In this document: positions 41,343-49,488 of the stretch, piece by piece
How positions within the stretch are numbered: the first letter of the stretch is position 1
Layout: each line of letters opens with the position of its first letter
Source of the DNA: Streptomyces sp. NBC_00490
GTDB taxonomy: Bacteria > Actinomycetota > Actinomycetes > Streptomycetales > Streptomycetaceae
Assembly (NCBI RefSeq): GCF_036013645.1
Contig: NZ_CP107869.1
Span: 9,114,001-9,178,000 of the forward strand
DNA: 64,000 bases
Reading direction: 5' to 3'
The notes under the pieces: generated by a model
What the model was told of the DNA's origin: nothing
Seen by the model: the letters and a program-made list of their open reading frames with translations, nothing else
The model's database searches: none
Made by a program: the position numbers and the translations under genes

Positions 41343-41809
41343 GTCCGCACCTCCTGTTCGGAGGCGTCGAGCACCGCGCGCACGATGTTCTGGTAGCCGG
41401 TGCAGCGGCAGAGATTGCCCTCCAGGGCGTGGCGCACCTCGTCGGAGGTGGGGTGGGGGTTGTCCCGCAGCAGGTCCCGCGCCGCCATGAGCATGCCCGG
41501 AGTGCAGTAGCCGCACTGGAGTGCGTGCCGCTCGTGGAAGGCCCGCTGGAGGCCGGTCCACTCCCCGTTCGACGTCAGGCCCTGGACGGTGGTCACTTCG
41601 CTCCCGTCCGCCTGGACGGCGAGGACCGAGCAGCTCTTGACGCTCGCACCGTCCAGGTCGACCGTGCAGGCCCCGCAGTTGGAGGTGTCGCAGCCCACGG
41701 GGGTGCCGGTCAGGCCCAGCCGGTCACGCAGGTAGTGGATCAGCAGAAGACGGGGTTCGACCTCGTCCTGGTAGTTCGTGCCGTCCACCTTCACCGAGAT
41801 ACGGGTCAT
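41339..41809 (-). CDS. coxS: [2Fe-2S] small subunit, form II CODH-like
   Basis: 156 residues with two [2Fe-2S] clusters. The plant-ferredoxin-type N-terminal domain has GCDTSNCGACTVDLDG and a later SCS; the C-terminal helical domain has CGYCTPGMLMAA and GNLCRCTGYQNIV. It carries electrons from Mo to FAD. ATG at 41809 has tgggagggc just upstream; the frame is open further, but that part has no start with a ribosome site. It is the first gene of the operon, whose promoter region contains a CRP-like site. Confidence 0.95.
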   Translation of the reverse strand: MTRISVKVDGTNYQDEVEPRLLLIHYLRDRLGLTGTPVGCDTSNCGACTVDLDGASVKSCSVLAVQADGSEVTTVQGLTSNGEWTGLQRAFHERHALQCGYCTPGMLMAARDLLRDNPHPTSDEVRHALEGNLCRCTGYQNIVRAVLDASEQEVRT

Positions 41810-41873
41810 GTGCCCTCCCAGGGAACCGTGCGAGGGATAGCAGGGGGCTGGCGGGGAAAATCGGCCACCTGAC

Positions 41874-41887
41874 GTGATGGGCGTCAC
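41874..41887. promoter_or_regulatory. CRP-like palindrome GTGA-N6-TCAC
   Basis: gtga-tgggcg-tcac is a perfect match to the symmetric core of Crp/Fnr-family sites. It lies 65 bp upstream of coxS and 195 bp upstream of the ribosomal-protection gene. It could bind Streptomyces Crp or a relative; which operon it would serve is unknown. Confidence 0.5.
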
Positions 41888-42031
41888 TCTAGGACCGGCC
41901 GGGGGAGGGGGCGAGGGCTGGGACGCGGCTTTGTTGAGCGTTAATTCGTTGGCGCCCGGTGCGCGGATCTGCTGCACTGCGAGGGACCCGTAGGCGATCG
42001 ATGGAGGAGCGCGGTAATGCGAGGAGCACGC

Positions 42032-42118
42032 ATGTCCACCCAAGAAGGAATGACCCCCCTCTTCGAAGGACATGACGCTTCGTGCACTTGCTCAACCTCG
42101 GGATCCTCGCCCACGTAG
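42032..42118 (+). CDS. Candidate leader peptide overlapping the ribosomal-protection gene
   Basis: A 28-codon ORF (MSTQEGMTPLFEGHDASCTC...) starts at ATG with gaggag 5-6 nt upstream. An earlier in-frame ATG at 42017 with ggaggag would give 33 codons. It ends 37 nt inside the downstream gene in a different frame, so its translation must affect access to the GTG at 42082, whose own ribosome site is poor (aagga about 14 nt away). This is the arrangement of antibiotic-inducible leader peptides. The sequence itself matches nothing I know. Confidence 0.45.
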   Translation: MSTQEGMTPLFEGHDASCTCSTSGSSPT

Positions 42119-44061
42119 ACGCCGGTAAGACCAGCCTCACCGAGCGGCTGCTGCACTCCGTCGGAGTCATCGACGAGATCGGCAGCGTCGACGCCGGCAG
42201 CACCCGCACCGACTCCCTCGCGCTGGAGCGCCGGCGCGGCATCACCATCAAGTCCGCCGTCGTCTCGTTCGCGGTCGACGACGTCACCGTCAATCTCATC
42301 GACACCCCCGGCCACCCGGACTTCATCGCCGAGGTGGAACGGGTGCTCGGCGTCCTCGACGGCGCCGTGCTGGTCGTCTCCGCCGTCGAGGGCGTCCAGG
42401 CGCAGACCCGCGTCCTGATGCGCACCCTCCAGCGGCTGAGGATTCCCACGCTGGTCTTCGTCAACAAGATCGACCGTCGCGGCGCCCGGTACGACGGTGT
42501 CCTGCGCGCGCTCCGAGAGCGGCTCACGCCCGCGGTCGTACCGATGGGGCGGGCCGTCGGGCTCGGCACCCGCAAGGCCGCGTTCGCCCCGGGCCAAGTT
42601 CCCGTCGACGTCCTCGCGGACCACGACGACGCACTGCTCGCGGCCTATGTCGAGGGGACGCTCTCCGAGGACCGGGTGCGCGCGGCTCTCGTCGCCCGGA
42701 CCCGCGAGGCCCTCGTCCACCCGGTGTTCTTCGGCTCCGCGGCCACCGGTGCGGGCGTTCCCGAACTCATCGTGGGGATCAAGGAGTTGCTGCCCCGCGC
42801 GGACGGTGACCCCAAGGGCCCGGTCTCCGGCACCGTGTTCAAGGTCGAGCGGGGCCCGGCGGGGGAGAAGGTCGCCTACGCGCGGATGTTCTCCGGAACG
42901 CTGCGCACCCGCGACCGGGTCCCCTTCGGCGACGCCCGGACCGGCGACGCCCGCGACGAGGGCCGGGTCACCGCGGTGAGCGTCTTCGACCACGGCACCG
43001 ACATCCGCGAGGACGCCGTCCCCGCGGGGCGGATCGCGAGACTCTGGGGTCTCGCGGAGGTGCGGATCGGCGACGCGATCGGCGAACCCCGCAAGGCGCA
43101 CGGGCACTTCTTCGCCCCGCCGACCCTGGAGTCCGTGGTCGTACCGGGCCCGGACACGGACCGCAGGGCCCTGCACCTCGCGCTCGGTCAACTCGCCGAA
43201 CAGGACCCGTTGATCGGGCTGCGCCACGACGAGGTACGCCAGGAGACCTCCGTCTCCCTGTACGGGGAGGTCCAGAAGGAGGTCATTCAAGCCACTCTGG
43301 CGGAGGAGTTCGGGCTCGCGGTCGGCTTCCGGGAGACCACGCCGCTCTGCATCGAGAGGCCCGCGGGCACGGGGGCCGCCGCCGAGTTCATCAAGAAGGG
43401 CGCGAACCCGTTCCTCGCGACCGTCGGCCTGCGCGTCGACCCCGCCCCGCCCGGAACCGGCATCGCCTTCCGGCTGGAGGTGGAGCTGGGTGCCATGCCG
43501 TACGCCTTCTTCAAGGCCGTCGAGGACACCGTCCGCGAGACCCTCGGCCAGGGCCTCAACGGCTGGCAGGTCACCGACTGCACGGTCACGATGACCCACT
43601 CCGGCTACTGGCCCCGCCAGAGCCACGCCCACCAGGGCTTCGACAAGAGCATGTCCACCACCGGAGCCGACTTCCGGGGCCTGACACCGCTGGTGCTGAC
43701 CGAGGCGCTGCGCAGGGCCGGGAGCCAGGTGTACGAGCCGATGCACCGCTTCCGGATCGAGGCCCCGGCCGACACCCTGGGCGCCCTGCTGCCGGTGCTG
43801 GCCGCGCTCCAGGCCGTGCCGCAGACCACCGAGACGCGCGGGGAGAGCTGCGTCCTGGAGGGTGCGGTGCCGGCCGCCCGCGTCCACGCGCTGGAGCAGC
43901 GGCTGCCCGGACTCACGCGGGGAGAGGGCGAGTTGGAGAGCGGGTTCGACCACTACGCGCCCGTCGTGCGCGGTGACGTGCCGAGCCGTCCGCGCACCGA
44001 TCACAACCCGCTGAACCGCAAGGAGTACCTGTTGAACGTGACGCGTCGAGTGGGCGGTTGA
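42082..44061 (+). CDS. Tetracycline-resistance ribosomal protection protein, OtrA/TetM-like GTPase
   Basis: A 659-residue EF-G paralogue of Otr(A)/Tet(M) length. GTPase motifs: LGILAHVDAGKTSLTERLL (G1), RGITIKSA (G2), LIDTPGHPDF (G3), VFVNKIDRRG (G4) and FGSAATG (G5). Domain IV includes GEVQKEVIQATLAEEFGLAV and LEVELGAMPYAFFKAVEDTV; the C-terminus NPLNRKEYLLNVTRRVGG resembles Otr(A). It would displace tetracycline from the ribosome. GTG at 42082 begins exactly at the family N-terminus (MHLLNLGILAHVDAGKT). Resistance itself is inferred, since some Streptomyces paralogues are silent. It is divergent from the cox operon. Confidence 0.9.
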   Translation: MHLLNLGILAHVDAGKTSLTERLLHSVGVIDEIGSVDAGSTRTDSLALERRRGITIKSAVVSFAVDDVTVNLIDTPGHPDFIAEVERVLGVLDGAVLVVSAVEGVQAQTRVLMRTLQRLRIPTLVFVNKIDRRGARYDGVLRALRERLTPAVVPMGRAVGLGTRKAAFAPGQVPVDVLADHDDALLAAYVEGTLSEDRVRAALVARTREALVHPVFFGSAATGAGVPELIVGIKELLPRADGDPKGPVSGTVFKVERGPAGEKVAYARMFSGTLRTRDRVPFGDARTGDARDEGRVTAVSVFDHGTDIREDAVPAGRIARLWGLAEVRIGDAIGEPRKAHGHFFAPPTLESVVVPGPDTDRRALHLALGQLAEQDPLIGLRHDEVRQETSVSLYGEVQKEVIQATLAEEFGLAVGFRETTPLCIERPAGTGAAAEFIKKGANPFLATVGLRVDPAPPGTGIAFRLEVELGAMPYAFFKAVEDTVRETLGQGLNGWQVTDCTVTMTHSGYWPRQSHAHQGFDKSMSTTGADFRGLTPLVLTEALRRAGSQVYEPMHRFRIEAPADTLGALLPVLAALQAVPQTTETRGESCVLEGAVPAARVHALEQRLPGLTRGEGELESGFDHYAPVVRGDVPSRPRTDHNPLNRKEYLLNVTRRVGG

Positions 44062-44094
44062 GGTGGCTGAGAAAGAACGTGTGAAGAAAAGCTG

Positions 44095-44119
44095 ACACTT
44101 ACTCATGAGTCAGAAGTGT
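44095..44119 (+). promoter_or_regulatory. Nested palindrome upstream of the GH5 gene
   Basis: The perfect 10-mer palindrome actcatgagt (44101-44110) is flanked by acactt (44095-44100) and aagtgt (44114-44119). The nesting and the 36-bp distance to the ATG suggest an operator in the GH5 promoter. Confidence 0.45.
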
Positions 44120-44154
44120 TGACGGTGTCCGGAAATCACCCGACTGTAGTGAAC

Positions 44155-46005
44155 ATGCCGAATATCCGGTTGCGTTTGCTGGCGGTTCTGGTCGTCCTCT
44201 TCGGATCTCTGACGGTGGCGGGCGCCGGGCCCGCCACCGCCGCCGTCCCCAACTCCCTCTGGTTCGACGGCACGGCGCTCACCGTGTCGAACGGCCGCTT
44301 CGTCGACGGCCAAGGCCGCGAGGTGGTTCTCCGCGGTTACAACGTCTCCGGCGAGACCAAGCTCGACGAGAACCACGGCCTGCCCTTCGCCTCCGTGGCC
44401 GACGCGAAGAAGTCGGCGACCGCGCTGAGAGCCCTCGGCGGCGGCAACTCGGTCCGCTTCCTGCTCTCCTGGGCCTATGCCGAGCCGGTGCGCGGTCAGC
44501 TGGACACGGCCTACCTGGCCGCCGCCACCGCACAGATGGGCGCCTTCCTGGACGCGGGCATCCGTGTCTACCCCGACTTCCACCAGGACCTCTACTCCCG
44601 CTACCTCTTCGACCCGGACAGCTGGTACACGGGCGACGGCGCCCCGCAATGGGCGGTGGATCTCGGCAACTACCCGGACGAATCCTGCGGGATCTGCTTC
44701 CTCTGGGGCCAGAACATCACCCAGAACGGCGCGGTGAAAGCCGCCCAGTACGACTTCTGGCACAACGCCCACGGCCTTCAGGACTCCTTCCTCACCACGG
44801 CCCAGAAGACCATGGCGTACATCAAGCAGAACCTGTCCGCCGAGCAGTTCACGGGCGTCCTCGGCTTCGACCCCTACAACGAGCCCTACGCCGGCACCTA
44901 CGAGTCCGGCCAGGCCAGCCGCGCCTGGGAACGCGATCTGCTGTGGCCCTTCTACGTGAAGTTCCGGGCCCGGATGGACGCGGCCGGCTGGACGGACAAG
45001 CCCGCCTTCGTCGAGCCGAACCTGTTCTGGAACGGCAACGTCAGCAAGGAGGAGGGCGGCCTGCTCGACGCGGGCGCCATCGGCTCGCGGTACGTCTTCA
45101 ACACCCACTTCTACGACCAGAAGGCCATCTCCGGCGTCCTCATGTGGGGCAACGCCTCGGACGGCCAGTACGTGAGCGACTTCGCCACGGTCCGCGACCG
45201 GGCCTCGGCGCTCGGCACCACGGCCGTCGTCAGCGAGTTCGGCCACCCCCTGAACGGCTCCACCGCCGGCAAGGCCCCGACCGTCCTCAAGGCCATGTAC
45301 CAGGCCCTGGACTCCCGGGTGAAGGGCGCCAACTGGTGGACCACACCCGCCACGTCCGGTCCGGTGCTGTCCGGCTCGCAGTGGCAGTGGGACATCTACA
45401 ACGGCCGCCACAGCGAGCTCATGAACGGCAACCCCGACAAGGTGCTCACCACCGGGGACGCCTGGAACGACGAGGACCTGTCCGCCGTACGCCTCGACGA
45501 CTCCGGCAAGGCGGTCCTGCGACAGGACGCCCGGCTCCTCGACCGCGTCTACCCGAGCGCCACCTCGGGCAGCACCCTCGCCTTCACCTACGAGGACCGC
45601 TCCCGCGACGGCTCCACGACCCTGACCTGGAACCCGGTCCCGAGCAGCCTGCCGAACGTGTCCTCGCTGGTCGGCTCCGGCCAGTACTCCTTGCTGGTGT
45701 GGCGCTCCGGCAGCGGCTCGGCACCGACCGAACTGCACCTCCCGGCGTCCTTCCCGAACGCCTCCACCACCGTGGTCTCCGACCTCGGCACGGCGTACGC
45801 CCCGCCGGCGTACACCTCGACCACCCCGGTCGGCACGACCACCGAACCGGGCGGCACCGGAAGCCGCCGCCTTCTGCTCACCGACACCGACAGCGCCACC
45901 CTGCACTACGCGCTCGTCACCAACGGGTCCGCCTCACCCTCCGCCACCGTGCTGAACGCGGCCAGGTCCGAGCTGGCGGCCTGGATGGCGTCGAAGTTCG
46001 CTTGA
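44155..46005 (+). CDS. Secreted GH5 glycosidase, endoglycoceramidase-like
   Basis: 616 residues: signal peptide (RLRLLAVLVVLFGSLTVAGAGPATAA), a GH5 TIM barrel, then a C-terminal beta domain (about 430-600). Barrel motifs are LRGYNVSGETKL, NSVRFLLSWAYAEPVRG, VYPDFHQDLYSRYLF, GFDPYNEPYAGTY with the acid/base Glu (about 243) and TAVVSEFGHPLNG with the nucleophile Glu (about 360). The DFHQDLYSR and NEPYAG blocks and the C-terminal domain resemble endoglycoceramidases rather than cellulases; no cellulose-binding module is present. ATG at 44155 is chosen because the signal peptide follows at once; GTG at 44116 would add 13 residues. The glycolipid substrate is inferred. Confidence 0.88.
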   Translation: MPNIRLRLLAVLVVLFGSLTVAGAGPATAAVPNSLWFDGTALTVSNGRFVDGQGREVVLRGYNVSGETKLDENHGLPFASVADAKKSATALRALGGGNSVRFLLSWAYAEPVRGQLDTAYLAAATAQMGAFLDAGIRVYPDFHQDLYSRYLFDPDSWYTGDGAPQWAVDLGNYPDESCGICFLWGQNITQNGAVKAAQYDFWHNAHGLQDSFLTTAQKTMAYIKQNLSAEQFTGVLGFDPYNEPYAGTYESGQASRAWERDLLWPFYVKFRARMDAAGWTDKPAFVEPNLFWNGNVSKEEGGLLDAGAIGSRYVFNTHFYDQKAISGVLMWGNASDGQYVSDFATVRDRASALGTTAVVSEFGHPLNGSTAGKAPTVLKAMYQALDSRVKGANWWTTPATSGPVLSGSQWQWDIYNGRHSELMNGNPDKVLTTGDAWNDEDLSAVRLDDSGKAVLRQDARLLDRVYPSATSGSTLAFTYEDRSRDGSTTLTWNPVPSSLPNVSSLVGSGQYSLLVWRSGSGSAPTELHLPASFPNASTTVVSDLGTAYAPPAYTSTTPVGTTTEPGGTGSRRLLLTDTDSATLHYALVTNGSASPSATVLNAARSELAAWMASKFA

Positions 46006-46032
46006 CCCTCTCCTTACGTCAGGGTTGAGGCT
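46002..46032 (+). promoter_or_regulatory. MerR-type promoter with 19-bp spacer
   Basis: TTGACC (46002-46007) and GAGGCT (46027-46032) are separated by 19 bp, the long spacing that MerR activators correct. An inverted repeat, accct-N11-agggt (46005-46025), lies in the spacer. The -35 overlaps the GH5 stop codon. The MerR-family gene starts 24 bp downstream, so autoactivation is likely. Confidence 0.65.
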
Positions 46033-46056
46033 GGACCCCGACGAAAGGGCAGGTGA

Positions 46057-46845
46057 ATGAGCTACTCCGTGCGGCAGGTCGCGTCCTGGGCCGCGGTGAC
46101 GGTGCGCACGCTCCATCACTACGACCGGACCGGCCTGCTCACGCCCAGCAGCCGCAGCCGGGCCGGGTACCGCCTCTACGACGAGACGGACCTGGCCCGG
46201 CTCCAGCAGATCCTCTTCTACCGCGAACTCGGCTTCTCCCTCGACGAGATCGCCGCCATCCTCAAGGACCCGCAGGCCAACGCCCTGGATCAGCTCCGGG
46301 CCCGGCAACGGCAGCTGAGCGAGGAGATCGCCCGGCTCCAGCGGCTCTGCGAGGTCGCCGAGCGGGCCATCGAGGTCCAGCGGACCGGCGTCACCCTCAC
46401 CCCGCAGGAACGCTTCGAGGTCTTCGGCGAGATCGGCTTCGACCTCAGCTACGCCACCGAACGGCAGCTGAAGTGGGGCGACTCACAGGGACAGCGCGAG
46501 TCGATGGCACGGGCGGCCGCGCACACCAAGGAGGACTGGCGCCGGCTCATGGCGGAGGCCGGCGAGTGGCGCACCCGGCTGCTCGCGGCCTTCGACGCGG
46601 GGGAGCCCGGCGACGGCGAGGCGGCCATGGACCTCGCCGAGGAGCACCGCCGGCACATCACCCGCTGGTTCACCACCTGTCCGCCCGCCATGCACCGGCG
46701 GATCGCGGACGACTTCGTGGCCGACCCGCGCGCCTTCGCCCTCGTCGTGCCCCCGTCGCAGCAACGGCCCGGCCTCGCCTCCTACCTGGGCAAGGCCGTG
46801 CACGCCAACGCGGCCCGCAACGACTCCCCGGAGGACAACAGATGA
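46057..46845 (+). CDS. TipA-like MerR regulator with TipAS drug-recognition domain
   Basis: 262 residues. The N-terminal MerR winged helix (SVRQVASWAAVTVRTLHHYDRTGLL, RAGYRLYDETDLARLQQI) is followed by a coiled-coil dimer helix (about 78-110) and a helical TipAS domain (about 118-255). RWFTTCPPAMHRRIADDFVADPRAF resembles the segment of TipA that holds the Cys attacked by thiostrepton-type thiopeptides; here it is Cys208. The protein should sense a drug and activate its own promoter. ATGA overlap couples it to a glycosyltransferase gene. RBS: gggcaggtga before the ATG. Confidence 0.93.
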   Translation: MSYSVRQVASWAAVTVRTLHHYDRTGLLTPSSRSRAGYRLYDETDLARLQQILFYRELGFSLDEIAAILKDPQANALDQLRARQRQLSEEIARLQRLCEVAERAIEVQRTGVTLTPQERFEVFGEIGFDLSYATERQLKWGDSQGQRESMARAAAHTKEDWRRLMAEAGEWRTRLLAAFDAGEPGDGEAAMDLAEEHRRHITRWFTTCPPAMHRRIADDFVADPRAFALVVPPSQQRPGLASYLGKAVHANAARNDSPEDNR

Positions 46846-48050
46846 GGATCCTGATCGCCGCGGCCGGATCGCGCGGCGACGTGGCGCCGTACACGGGACT
46901 CGGCAACGCGCTCCTGAGGGCCGGGCACGAGGTCGCCCTCGCCGCCCCGGACGCCTTCGCGCCCCTGGCGCGGGAGGCGGGGCTGGAGTTCCGTGGTCTT
47001 CCCGCCCGCGCGGAAGGCGGTGGGGCGGCGACCAAGCGTGAACTGATGCGCACGGCGGCCGCGTTCGTCACCGAACTCGGTCGGGGATTCGCCGCCGCGA
47101 TGGACCGGGGGACGGATCTGCTCCTGCTGTCGACGACCACGGCTCCCCTCGGCTGGCACCTGGCCGAGGCCACCGGCACCCCCGCGATCGGCGCGTACCT
47201 CGTGCCCGCCGCGCCGACCGGCGACTTCCCGCCCGTGGTCACCGCGGCCCGCTCACTGGGTCGCCCCGGCAACCGTACGGCCGGGCGCTTCGCGCTGCGC
47301 ATGGCCGACCGTCTCTACACGGGAGCGGTCGCGGACCTCCGCCGCAGCCTCGGCCTGCCCCCGCTCACGCCGCGTGCGATGCGCCGCCGACAGGAGCGGG
47401 CGGACTGGCCCGTTCTGCACGGCTTCAGCACGGCACTGGTGCCGCGCCCCTCCGACTGGCGGCCGGGGCTGGAGGTCGTGGGCACCTGGTGGCCGTACAT
47501 CGACGAGGCCCGGCGGCTGACCGCGGAAGTGGAGGACTTCCTCGCGGCCGGAGCGCGGCCGGTCTTCATCGGGTTCGGCAGTATGGCGGCCGGGCAGGGG
47601 GAGCGGCTCGGCGACATCGCCGTACGGGCCCTGCGGCGGGCCGGGCTGCGCGGGATCCTGCAGACCGGCGCGGCCGGACTGGCGGCCGACGGCGACGACG
47701 TCCTGACCGTCGGGGACGTACCGCACGCGCTGCTGTTCCCCCGGGTCGCCGCCGTGGTCCACCACGCCGGGGCGGGCACCTCCGCGGCCGGACTGCGCGC
47801 CGGGGTACCCGCGGTGCCCGTGCCGGTCGCGGCGGACCAGCCGTTCTGGGCGGGGCGGCTGGCCGCACTCGGGGCCGCCGACGACCCGGTCCCGTTCAGG
47901 TCGCTCACGGCCGAGACGCTCGCCGACGCGCTCGGCCGTGTCGTACGGCAGCAGTCCTACAGCCGTGCGGCCGTGACCGCCGCGCGGCTCATGGCCGCCG
48001 AGGACGGGGCGGGCGCGGTGGTCAAGGCCGTGGAGCGGGCGACGGACTGA
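46842..48050 (+). CDS. Family 1 glycosyltransferase (UGT/sterol-glucosyltransferase-like)
   Basis: A 402-residue GT-B enzyme. The N-terminal MRILIAAAGSRGDVAPYTGLGNALLRAGHEVALAAP is the SRGDVxP motif of the UGT51/vancosaminyl group. The C-terminal donor-binding motif is AAVVHHAGAGTSAAGLRAGVPAVPVPVAADQPFWAGRLAALG. FIGFGSMA begins the C-domain. It transfers a sugar from a nucleotide donor to a small molecule. The ATGA overlap with the TipA-like gene makes a drug-inducible pair likely. Inactivation of an antibiotic by glycosylation is my inference. Confidence 0.92.
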   Translation: MRILIAAAGSRGDVAPYTGLGNALLRAGHEVALAAPDAFAPLAREAGLEFRGLPARAEGGGAATKRELMRTAAAFVTELGRGFAAAMDRGTDLLLLSTTTAPLGWHLAEATGTPAIGAYLVPAAPTGDFPPVVTAARSLGRPGNRTAGRFALRMADRLYTGAVADLRRSLGLPPLTPRAMRRRQERADWPVLHGFSTALVPRPSDWRPGLEVVGTWWPYIDEARRLTAEVEDFLAAGARPVFIGFGSMAAGQGERLGDIAVRALRRAGLRGILQTGAAGLAADGDDVLTVGDVPHALLFPRVAAVVHHAGAGTSAAGLRAGVPAVPVPVAADQPFWAGRLAALGAADDPVPFRSLTAETLADALGRVVRQQSYSRAAVTAARLMAAEDGAGAVVKAVERATD

Positions 48051-48056
48051 GCCTGA

Positions 48057-49310
48057 TCAGGAGGCCGGGCTCGTCCAGTTCGGCGCGACATGGCCGAGGC
48101 GGACGCGCTGGGGGTGGTCGCCGACCGGGACGGACACCGTCTTGCGGCCGGTGGCGAAGTCGATGGCCGTGACCTGGTCGGTGCCGCTCTCGGAGACCAC
48201 GCAGAGCTTGCCGTCGCCGCTGACCGTGGCCCAGTAGGGCTTGGAGGCGGTGACGAGCGGGCCCTCCTGGAGCGTCGTGCGGTCGACGACGGTCGCGTAG
48301 TCGTCCATGGTCCCGGCGATGCACAGCTTGGTGCCGTCGGGGCTCATCGACATGCCGTGGTGGCGGGAGTCGTTGACGAACGTGGTGCGGTCGTCGCTGG
48401 TCGCCGGGTTCTTCGGGAGGGTCTTGGTCCGGGTGATCTTGTCGGTGGCGAGGTCGTACTCGAAGAAGCCGTTGAAGAACGACACCTGGAAGTACAGCTT
48501 GGACTCGTCCGGGGAGAACACGGCCGGGCGGACCGCGTCGGAGTAGTCGGTGAGACCGATCGCGTCCAGCTTCGGCCGCATGTCGATGACCTTGACCTGC
48601 TGGTACGTCGTGGCGTCGACGACCGTGATGCGCCGGTCGCCCTTCGTCCAGTCCAGCCACGCGGCGTCGGTGCTGGTGTTCACGTCACCGATCGCCATGT
48701 TGTAGATGTACTTGCCGTCCTTGGTGAAGATGTTCTCGTGCGGCTTGTCGCCGGTGGCGAACTTGCCGAGCTGCTTGCCGGAGTTGATGTCCAGCACGTG
48801 CACGGTGTTCGCGGTCGAGGCGGACACCGCCACCCGGGTGCCGTCGGGGGAGACCGCCATGTGGTCCGAGCGGTAACCCGACACGGGGAACCGCCAGTTG
48901 ATGGCCCCGGTGGACAGGTTGATCGACACCACGTCGGCGAAGCTCGGCCGGGAGACCACGACCGACGCGCCGTCCGGTGTGGTGTACATGTCATCGGCGA
49001 ACTGGTCGTGGCCCTCGCCGACACCGTTGCGGATCGCCATGAAGTAGATCCACTTGATCGGATCGGCGTTGATCTCCGCCATCCGCGCGTCCTTGTCGGG
49101 GATGACGTTGATGCGGCCGATCTTCGCGAGATCGCCCGTGGACCTGAGGACGTCGGCGGTGCCGTCCCAGTTGTTGCCGACGAACAGCACCTCGCGCAGT
49201 GCGGCGGCGTCCGCGGCGTCCGTGGCGGTGGCGGCGGTCGCCGGGGCGGTGACGGTCAGGACGACGGCGGCGGCCAGAACGCCGAGGTGCCTGGCTCTGA
49301 AAGCGGGCAT
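48057..49310 (-). CDS. Secreted YVTN-type beta-propeller protein
   Basis: 417 residues with a signal peptide (RHLGVLAAAVVLTVTAPATAATA) and repeated propeller blades. Each blade carries a phrase such as SPDGTRVAVSASTANTVHVLDINSGK, TKDGKYIYNMA, SPDESKLYFQVSFFNGFFEYDL, SPDGTKLCIAGTMDDYATVVD and SGDGKLCVVSESGTDQVTAIDF. This fits seven-bladed 40-residue-repeat proteins that bind partners outside the cell. No catalytic residues are evident. ATG at 49310 has ggagagag upstream. It is divergent from a TetR gene whose operator candidate lies in the shared gap. Confidence 0.88.
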   Translation of the reverse strand: MPAFRARHLGVLAAAVVLTVTAPATAATATDAADAAALREVLFVGNNWDGTADVLRSTGDLAKIGRINVIPDKDARMAEINADPIKWIYFMAIRNGVGEGHDQFADDMYTTPDGASVVVSRPSFADVVSINLSTGAINWRFPVSGYRSDHMAVSPDGTRVAVSASTANTVHVLDINSGKQLGKFATGDKPHENIFTKDGKYIYNMAIGDVNTSTDAAWLDWTKGDRRITVVDATTYQQVKVIDMRPKLDAIGLTDYSDAVRPAVFSPDESKLYFQVSFFNGFFEYDLATDKITRTKTLPKNPATSDDRTTFVNDSRHHGMSMSPDGTKLCIAGTMDDYATVVDRTTLQEGPLVTASKPYWATVSGDGKLCVVSESGTDQVTAIDFATGRKTVSVPVGDHPQRVRLGHVAPNWTSPAS

Positions 49311-49397
49311 GACGGCTCTCTCCTCTGAGTGGGGTTCATGAGTAGGACATGCCAAGGCGGAGCTGGTGAATCTGAACACAGACGCTTTCAGAATCAA

Positions 49398-49413
49398 CTT
49401 ACTGAAAAGTAAG
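49398..49413. promoter_or_regulatory. Candidate TetR operator
   Basis: cttac-tgaaaa-gtaag is a perfect inverted repeat between the beta-propeller gene and the TetR gene, in a locally A+T-rich stretch. It could regulate both. Confidence 0.55.
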
Positions 49414-49488
49414 GAAGGGGCGCCCTGTCCACAAGACCGCGGACACGATAAAAATTGGCGCGTCGAAGGACGATCAACGGAGGTGACC

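Noticed and set aside
34350..41809. Genuine form I CO dehydrogenase
   Set aside because: The large subunit has AYRGAGR in the active-site loop, not AYxCSFR with the Cu-binding Cys.
42082..44061. Housekeeping elongation factor G
   Set aside because: The 659-residue length, the N-terminus LNLGILAHVDAGKT and the C-terminus NPLNRKEYLLNV fit Otr(A)/Tet(M)-type protection proteins; no rpsG or tuf gene is adjacent.
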